DNA from: Salvator merianae
Taxonomy: Eukaryota; Chordata; Lepidosauria; Squamata; Teiidae
Assembly: GCA_003586115.2 (NCBI GenBank)
Contig: QVOM02000072.1
Span: forward strand, 896,361-960,360
Direction: 5' to 3'
DNA length: 64,000 nucleotides
The notes below the pieces were generated by a model, which did not search any database, was not told the DNA's origin, and saw nothing but the letters and a program-made list of their open reading frames with translations. A program made the position numbers and the translations under genes. Of the stretch, positions 57,776 through 64,000 are shown piece after piece (the first letter of the stretch is position 1; every line of letters starts with the position of its first letter).

Positions 57776-58177
57776 GTTTTTGCTTTTGTTTTGTCCCTTT
57801 AAGCAGCATTATAGTTGCCATTAAAGCTGGGTGGCTTATAACTTGAGTCCACTCTTTCTTTTCCTTCAGGCATGTTTCTGTCCAGGATTGGCTAATCAAT
57901 TCATAGTTCATTATTCTCAGTGAGGTCATCTTTCATGGAGGCTTGAATAGGACTTTAGCTATTCTCTACTACAAATGGCAGTAGCATATTTTATTCCTTA
58001 GTGCACTCTTCATATCTTTGTGAGTTCAGAAAGCCTCCAGACATCATTTACTTTCTAGATTAGTCTTAGAAAGAAATGCATGCAAGAAAATACTGTATGC
58101 AATGTCTGTCATTGTCGTTTCTTCTTGTAGCCAAGTATTCCTGCACATTACTTTAAAATGTCTCCTTTGTCTTATAG
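57776..58177. other. Intron sequence, no repeat recognised
   Basis: Remainder of the short intron, ending in the acceptor of exon 58178. Confidence 0.6.
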
Positions 58178-58278
58178 GTGACTTCCAGTTTTCTGTAGCT
58201 TCAGATGATAATTCTGAATTTTGGCTCAGTCCTGATGAGACTCCAGCTAATGCACGTCTGGTGGCGTTTGTGGGCAAG
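58178..58278 (+). CDS. B4GALNT4: B4GALNT4 internal exon (PA14-like domain core)
   Basis: Exon of 101 nt. The first two bases complete the Gly codon begun at 57222, and 33 full codons follow, ending in phase 0. The acceptor is tcctttgtcttatag and the donor gtgggattc. The peptide [17 protein letters not shown] through LVAFVGK contains the DGDxxFSVxSDDxSxxWL signature of PA14 domains, where the two Asp residues sit on the sugar- or calcium-facing loop in characterised PA14 lectins. Whether this PA14 domain binds ligand in B4GALNT4 is not known to me. The preceding intron is only 955 bp, half of it occupied by a MITE. Confidence 0.93.
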
Positions 58279-60667
58279 GTGGGATTCATTTTGTCACTCT
58301 CTCTTAGCTGCTTGCGTTGTAACTGCAAGACCTATAAGGGCCTGTAGGCTAATGATATAAATATCGTAACATTCCTAAATGAAAGAAATGCTTCTGATTG
58401 TCTGCGTTACGAGCAAAGCCATCTGGCATTGTCTCCCTGGTTCCTTGCTGGGATAGTTAATTGTAAATGGAATCAATAATATTGCCATTGGGAGCCATAA
58501 AATGGAGAAGCCAACTTGGCTGCAGTTTTTACATCTGGAAATGGCATAATCAAAATGGGATCTTGTATACAAAATACAAATATGCTTGCATGGGAATGTG
58601 ACCTAAATGCCATCTTGTTGTGACAGCGCTGCTTCATGTAAGCATCCTTTTTTGGCAGTTGGGATTCACAACTTGAACCTCACACCCAACTCGCCCACTA
58701 GCGTTGACTTGCGCAGATGTTGCAGGTTCTGAATGGGCGGTAAGGCTCCCAACTCATAGTGAGCAAAGACAGCCTGTTAACATTCATGTTAGCAAATGAA
58801 GAGATTATGAAAACAAGGAGGCCCCCTCCTTCATATCCGAGGCGGGAATTGCTTCGTGCTGTCTGATGGCTGGCAAAATGCTTTCGATTTAAAACATTAA
58901 ACTCCGCTCATACTATGAAAGCTCTGCTACACTAGGAATTTAAAAGCAAAGTAGTGCAGCTAGGAACAAATGAAAACAGCATCGGATAGGAAGATCAGCA
59001 GTTTTTCAAAAATTCCCTTTTTAATCTTGCCTCTGGTTTGATGCCTGCAATGCTCAAAGGCAGCTCAGCAAGTGTTCTTCCACCTGTGTTGCCAGCTGTT
59101 CCCTCTAGTTTTGCTCCAGGGCTTAGACTTTTCCGAACAGAGGCAGACAATAGATAGAGATCGTGGGTATAGAGAGCCCTGGTGCAGATATTCAGGTTAT
59201 TTTGAGTTCTGTGACCTTGGTGCTATTGTGCCATTCAGCAAAATCAATTTCATCCACGGGGACAGCAAAGTGTGATAGTGGCCCCAGGGTGTTACTTGTT
59301 CAGTATTGCTGCTACGATCATATTTAATGCCAGCAGCTTGCTGGAAGCGATATTGGAAGCGATTTCAGATTCTGGAGGTAGCCTTTTACAACAGCACACT
59401 GGGTTGGAGGCTGCATAGGCAGTGTGTTGTGCAAAAAATACAGAGGGGGTTAATTTGCAGACCACGTATGGCCGTCCAGTCCATGGGAACTGGGCCTCCA
59501 GGCCACTTGAGTTTCATCTCTGATCAGAAATCAGAGCTAAATAGCTTAGAAAATCTATCTTTGATCTCAGCTCACAAGAATTATCTCTAAATTCCTAGCA
59601 GAAGGATTTCGCTCCTTTCTCACCTTGGAGCTAATAAGCTGTCCCTGCTCTTTAGAGAAAACTCTCCACAGAGCAGAAAAAAGGATGTTGTGCTTTTATT
59701 CCCCAGGACAGCAGTGCTGTAAGAGAAGACCCTTCTGCACTGTGGCTGCCCATGGGAAGGAAAATGTTCTGATTTTAATTCCCTGAAGAAGTCCTGTTAT
59801 GGAAGAAGATGTTCCTTCAGCAGCCCTGCCAAGAATGAAAATGTTCAGTTTGGACTCCCTTGGGCAGAACTATTACAGAAGGAGACTCCTCTCCTGTATC
59901 TGCATTGCTCAGAAAAATAAAAATGCTGGATTTTTCTTAAAACTGTGTGGCTGGAAAAGGAGGCTGTTTTCTCACCGTTGCCTCTGTCTGCATTCCACAC
60001 AAGAGCACTGCATATTACCTCACAGTTACAGTGCTATCCTGGGACAGATCCCCTCCTGATCTGCCTATAATATAGGGAGAGGATGTGACTGTTCTTCTTT
60101 GCCCGGCCTGCACCTCTGTTGTTCTCGACGTACATTCTGTGTGATTCTGCATATGCAGAATGTGCTGTTATGTTTGTATATGTAGGAGGGGGTACACACG
60201 GGGGTGCCTGCACAGGAATGCACATACTTGCCCTCATGCAACATTCAGAGCAGTGGCAAATTCACAGGATGGCTCTAAAGACAATGGCAGCAGCAACAGC
60301 AGCAGCAACAGCAGCAGCAATAAGCCATCTTAACAAGGGCAAAGACACTCTACCAAACAATCCCAGCATGTGTCATTCCTAGGGTGTGTCCTTATTAGAT
60401 ACTGTGCTGGAAGTAGTGGATTCCATATTATGTTTTTCATTGGACTTTATTGATTCTTATTGGTTTTAATTGTCGTCGTGTTTTTATTCTTTTTTTATAA
60501 GGACCTAGATAATGCTTCTTCATTAGTGACTATATAAATCTAATGAACAAATCATTTTCTAAAACTTTTAAATTAAACTAGAATACACCTCTTCCCTTTC
60601 TGTAGATGCATGGACTTGTCCGAATTCTCTCTCATATGCAATCTGAAAATGGTGCTTTTTTATTAAT
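58279..60667. other. Intron sequence, no recognised gene
   Basis: About 2.4 kb. It contains a CAG/CAA-rich repeat at 60286-60320 and no other identified element. Confidence 0.45.
60286..60320 (+). repeat. Interrupted (CAG)n microsatellite
   Basis: Pattern (cagcagcaa)n. It is intronic, so the polyglutamine/alanine-like frames it produces are not coding. Confidence 0.9.
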
Positions 60668-61160
60668 AGCAGCCTTGAAAGAACTGCACTAGTTAACAAT
60701 TCGTTACCAAGCCCAATTCAAAAGTTTTAATATTGACATAGGAAACCCTAAATGGCTTGGCCGCCCTGAATATCTAAAGGAGCGCCTTTTCCCATATAGA
60801 TCTGCCCATGCTTAAAGCGAGGACCTTCTTGTAGTTTTGCTACCCTCAGAGGTGCAAGGGACTGCAGCGCACAAGAGGGTCTTCTCTGTGGTGGCCCTCC
60901 AGCTTTGGAATATCCTCCCAGTATAGATACAACAGGTGCCAACTTCATATGATTTTTGGCACCTGGTTAAAACATACCTCTTCAGCCGGTCCTTTGGTTC
61001 ATAATTTCTTCTGATATAATCCTGCCAATGTGGGGGGGAGGGGGGAGGGAGGGAGAATAGCTGGGTGGCTTGTATTTTAAACGTGTTTCAGAGTCAGCTT
61101 TTTATTGTATGCTGTGACCTGCCTTGGGACCTCCAGGTGAAGGATAAATAAAGACAAGAA
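60668..61160 (+). mobile_element. L2-like LINE 3' end
   Basis: Contains 'agccttgaaagaactgcact', 'ttaccaagcccaattcaaaa' and 'gaatatctaaaggagcgcc', which align with 50740-50860. It ends 'gacctccaggtgaaggataa' plus taaata. Several frame breaks and a poly-G-rich insertion at 61031-61051. Confidence 0.8.
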
Positions 61161-62138
61161 AGTTGTTCCCTTCCCTTCTGTGCCTTTTTGTTTTGTCCAT
61201 TAGTAAATCAAAGTAAACAAAATTAAATCCCCTTCCCAAATGGACTAGATTTTCATAATGCATAGTCCGGAAATTCAGTACTGTGGGTCCCAGGATAGCT
61301 ACAGTTTACCTTCTGTAATGAAAACACAAAGGTACTGTATTGGTTTGTTTTGATTTTGTAAAACAAATAAAACAACGACGACGAAAAAAACCTATTTTCT
61401 TGTAACCTAAATAGCATATTTAGTGGTATGTGTATGCTGTATTTCATCTATCAGCTTAATTATTTTTGGATTAAACTCTGAGATTTTTGTTGCAAAAAAA
61501 TAAAATGAAAACACAAAGGCTTATATGCACAATCTGCATTTTGTATTTCTGCAGCAGGAAAAAGACATGGACCTCCATCTCTTCACATGTTCTCCAGCTG
61601 TCTAGCTATGGAAAAGAATTTATCCTTCTTATCTCTTTTAACTCTGAGATAACCTCTTTCAAATAGCTATTTTTGATGTGCTGGCCAAGTTGGAATTACT
61701 TTTCCAGCAAACTAAAGCTATCCATAAAACTATGGATAAAACAAACTAGATCAAAAAAGAAAGCAGAAGTTGGGAAATCGTTTTGTGATACAACAAGAAG
61801 GAAAAAAACATCAGTTGACAATTGGCCGGTTATTTTATTCATTAATCATTATTTTAAATATGATTGTCTTGATGTATACCCTACCCTACTACCTTGCTAA
61901 CTCCTCTTCCATATTTCTCAAATCTCTATGTCTAGGAGACTGGGCTTAATTGTTGTAAATAGTCATAGGAGATATTCTTTTGGATCAGAGTTTATGTTCA
62001 GAGCCACACGGATTTTACTTTTTCTAATGAAGTCTGGCTTAACACCAATTTTGGATTTTCTTTCTCTTTATATATTGGTTGATCCAGTTTTACTTTTGGT
62101 CAGACATTAATACTTGGATTCTTTCTCTTGTTTTACAG
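61161..62138. other. Intron sequence before the exon at 62139
   Basis: No repeat recognised. It ends in a long pyrimidine tract. Confidence 0.5.
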
Positions 62139-62206
62139 TTTGGCTCTGAATGGACTGCCCCAGGGGAATTCACAAAATTCAGCTCACAGGTCTCCAAACC
62201 AATCCG
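62139..62206 (+). CDS. B4GALNT4: B4GALNT4 internal exon (PA14-like domain, continued)
   Basis: Exon of 68 nt entered in phase 0 after a long pyrimidine tract and acceptor (ctttctcttgttttacag), leaving in phase 2 at the donor gtaagcact. It encodes [20 protein letters not shown] then PI and two bases of the next codon. The [18 protein letters not shown] block is strongly conserved in B4GALNT4; B4GALNT3 differs in several of these residues. The remaining PA14 strands, the long linker and the C-terminal GalNAc-transferase domain must lie to the right of this window. Two MITEs follow from 122 bp after the donor. Confidence 0.92.
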
Positions 62207-62328
62207 GTAAGCACTGCTACCATCTTGCCCCACTTTTCAAGTCAGCAAAGTAGTCTTGACCCCTTTCATATGCACCAAAGCAAGCATAACTGCGAGTGAG
62301 ATAAAAAGCACTTATTAGGAGACATACA

Positions 62329-62508
62329 GGCCCTTTCTGCACTTGGCTTTATTCTGGATTATATCCAAGAATAGAGACCTGCTATCCACATGCTAGTGCA
62401 GATTACAACAGGCCCTGGGTGGGGCCTGCCATAGTTTATACTAGCATGCAGATGGCAGGTCCCTATTCCAGAATATAATCTAACATATGGCCAAGTGCAG
62501 AAAGGGCC
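62329..62508. mobile_element. Near-perfect fold-back Harbinger-like MITE, ACA target duplication
   Basis: Termini GGCCCTTTCTGCACTTGGC and gccaagtgcagaaagggcc are perfect inverted copies, with ACA on each side (62326-62328 and 62509-62511). Inner arms also pair (gaatagagacctgctatcc / gatggcaggtccctattcc; catgctagt / actagcatg), leaving only a short loop near 62415. The whole 180 bp can therefore fold into one stem. Confidence 0.92.
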
Positions 62509-62544
62509 ACAATCTCCCAGCCCCTACCACTAAAGAAAGATTTA

Positions 62545-63102
62545 GGTCATTCCGCACTCAGTCGATAGCCTGGACCAAGCAGCTGCCTAGTATGCTGTGT
62601 TTACATGGGACAAATGCTATTCTAGCCCAGAACCATCCCGAGAGGAACTTATTCCAGATTAGCTGTAGACCTGTTTGAAGAGGTCAACAAGTATACTAAT
62701 GCTGTCCTTTCCAGCCCAGACATTGGTGCCTCTGCACCTGATCTGGAGCAAGGGAAACTCCGCAGCCTCATCTGCAAAGCTTATGCAGGCTTCGAAGATC
62801 ATTTGGAAACTCTGACGCAGAGGTAGGCACACTACCTTCAAAGACTGTTCTCTTCAGCTTCACCCTTGTACCCCAGACACAACGTACAAGTATAGGGCCC
62901 AGCAGAGGTGGGTGGTGCCTTGGGATTAGAGTCAGTTCTATGGACTGGAACAGCTATGGTGCCTCCGCATTGCCACCAGTGTTGGTCTGGACAGAGGGCG
63001 TCCCCATCCTCACATTGTGGGCTGCACCTGCTGTGCTTGGTCCGGAGCAGGCTGGAATGGAATAGTTAGACTGTTCCAAGCACGGTGAGTGTGGAAACAG
63101 CC
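62545..63102. mobile_element. Harbinger-like MITE, 558 bp, TTA target duplication
   Basis: Termini GGTCATTCCGCACTCAG and gtgagtgtggaaacagcc, flanked by TTA (62542-62544 and 63103-63105). The body matches the copies at 31192 and 37782 (cagattagctgtagacctgt, gcaaagcttatgcaggcttc). It lies 36 bp right of the fold-back MITE. Confidence 0.88.
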
Positions 63103-63732
63103 TTATCCTGTATTATGTGAGTATGTATTCTGCAGTATAAGGATGAAGTAAGGTAGCTAATTCTTGAGTCATCATATAACATTTCTCCACAAACCCACAG
63201 ACTCCCTTCATAGTTCACTTATGAAATTCACAGCTACGGGATGTGACTGTGGCCATTGGCCTGGATGACTTTTAAATGGATTTGATGGGTTCAGGAAGAA
63301 CAAGTCTCTTGCTTGCTGCTAGCCATAGAATCCCGTATTCAGCTGCTGGGGGACCTGTTGTCGATTTGTAAGATCCCAGTAGCACAATGGTGGATGGCAA
63401 ACTAGAAGGAGAGTTTAATGGGAGTGGGGCAGCATGCCAGTTGTCATGCTACCTTTGATCTTTGCAAACCATGATCTGAGTTGGCGTGCCAGTGGCCCAG
63501 CGTTGTCGGTTACTGCTGCAGTAGCATTCAGCTGGCAGAAGGAACGATAATTGAGTTGATGCCAAGAAAGTAAGGGGGAGAATGCTTTTTTAATTTTTTT
63601 AGTCATTGTAAATATGTCAGTGTTTAGGAAGATAAAAAAGAAGAACAGTAGCATCTGTTAGTGAAGTTTAGATATTAGTTGGCACGCACTTATGCAGACA
63701 GAAAACTTTTGCCTCTTTTTTTCCAGTGCCTA
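63103..63732. other. Intron sequence with a possible CR1 3' remnant
   Basis: A weak sense CR1-like segment at 63215-63345 (ctggatgacttttaaatgga). Otherwise unassigned. Confidence 0.4.
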
Positions 63733-63848
63733 ACTATAATTGGTTTTAGTGTTTTGTTGGTTTTTATATTGGTTTTAATGTTGTAACCCGTCCTGAGACC
63801 TTTGGTGTAGGGCAGGATAAAAATGCAAATAATAAATAATATAATATA
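63733..63848 (+). mobile_element. L2-like LINE 3' tail
   Basis: The text 'ttggttttaatgttgtaacc cgtcctgagacctttggtgt' and 'gggcaggataaaaatgcaaa' are the terminal L2-like motif, followed by aataaat repeats. Confidence 0.8.
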
Positions 63849-63885
63849 ATTGCCTGCTTTTAACACACTTCAAGAGGCTCTCCAA

Positions 63886-64000
63886 GACCATTTTCACACT
63901 TATCAGAGTTTGGATCAAGAAGGGGTTTATGGGTCTCCTTTCCATATGTGGGTACAGTTTAAGGGAGGCCTCACTCCTCCTCCTAACTCTGTCCACACAG
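63886..64000 (+). mobile_element. Partial MITE at the window edge
   Basis: Starts gaccattttcacacttatc. The wording 'gtacagtttaagggaggcct' matches the left part of the copy at 8563 (gtacagtttaagggaagttc). The right part is outside the window. Confidence 0.55.

Noticed and set aside
58102..58347. 81-codon frame covering an exon
   Set aside because: Only 58178-58278 is coding; the rest reads through both splice sites into intron.
60034..60382. Frames rich in repeated residues as a coding gene
   Set aside because: They come from an intronic CAG/CAA repeat and have no conserved context.

Overview
The window is a stretch of vertebrate nuclear DNA, almost certainly from a squamate reptile. The transposon mixture points there: BovB (RTE) LINE fragments on both strands, CR1 3' ends, an L2-like LINE family, L1, a Ty3/gypsy remnant, and a tRNA-derived SINE whose body resembles the common squamate SINEs. 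Most open reading frames are short chance frames or decayed transposon coding sequence. No complete protein gene, rRNA or genuine tRNA gene was found.

One host gene is recognisable. Five spliced exons on the + strand (39677-39787, 52972-53067, 57132-57222, 58178-58278, 62139-62206) encode an internal part of a beta-1,4-N-acetylgalactosaminyltransferase, best matched to B4GALNT4. They cover the luminal stem and the first half of the PA14-like domain. All four introns between them keep phase and have AG/GT borders. The exons for the cytoplasmic tail and membrane anchor were not found upstream, and the catalytic domain lies beyond the right edge. Whether the first 39 kb is 5' intron or intergenic DNA cannot be settled here.

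Layout. 1-5.1 kb: MITEs and a 1.5-kb exact tandem copy (2089-3585 and 3587-5083) that looks like an assembly error, because the end of copy 1 has blocks of bases replaced one for one by A and is followed by a single N. 5.6-9.1 kb: three Harbinger-like MITEs. 11-15.3 kb: MITE, CR1 and BovB pieces. 17.2-19.3 kb: a MITE holding a complete-ended but internally deleted L1 with a 17-bp target duplication. 21.2-24.3 kb: BovB, then an antisense CR1 carrying a solo LTR and a MITE. 28-34.7 kb: related MITEs, one split by a SINE with a 73-bp TTC tail. 36.6-39.1 kb: L1 with CR1 inside, a MITE, an L2 tail, and a second solo LTR of the same family as the first. 39.7-62.2 kb: B4GALNT4 exons, whose introns hold a gypsy pol remnant, an L1 split by a pogo-like element, L2, CR1, a hAT MITE with a GC-rich minisatellite, and MITEs close to splice sites. 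62.2-64 kb: a near-perfect fold-back MITE and further MITE copies.

The nested order gives a relative insertion history: LINEs were entered by LTR, pogo and MITE copies, and MITEs were entered by an L1 and a SINE. I saw no convincing novel biological system. The most useful observations are the assembly artefact, the solo-LTR pair, the internally deleted L1, the SINE whose tail resembles that of the L2-like LINE, and the recovered partial gene model. Transposon family assignments rest on recalled family features, not on a database search.
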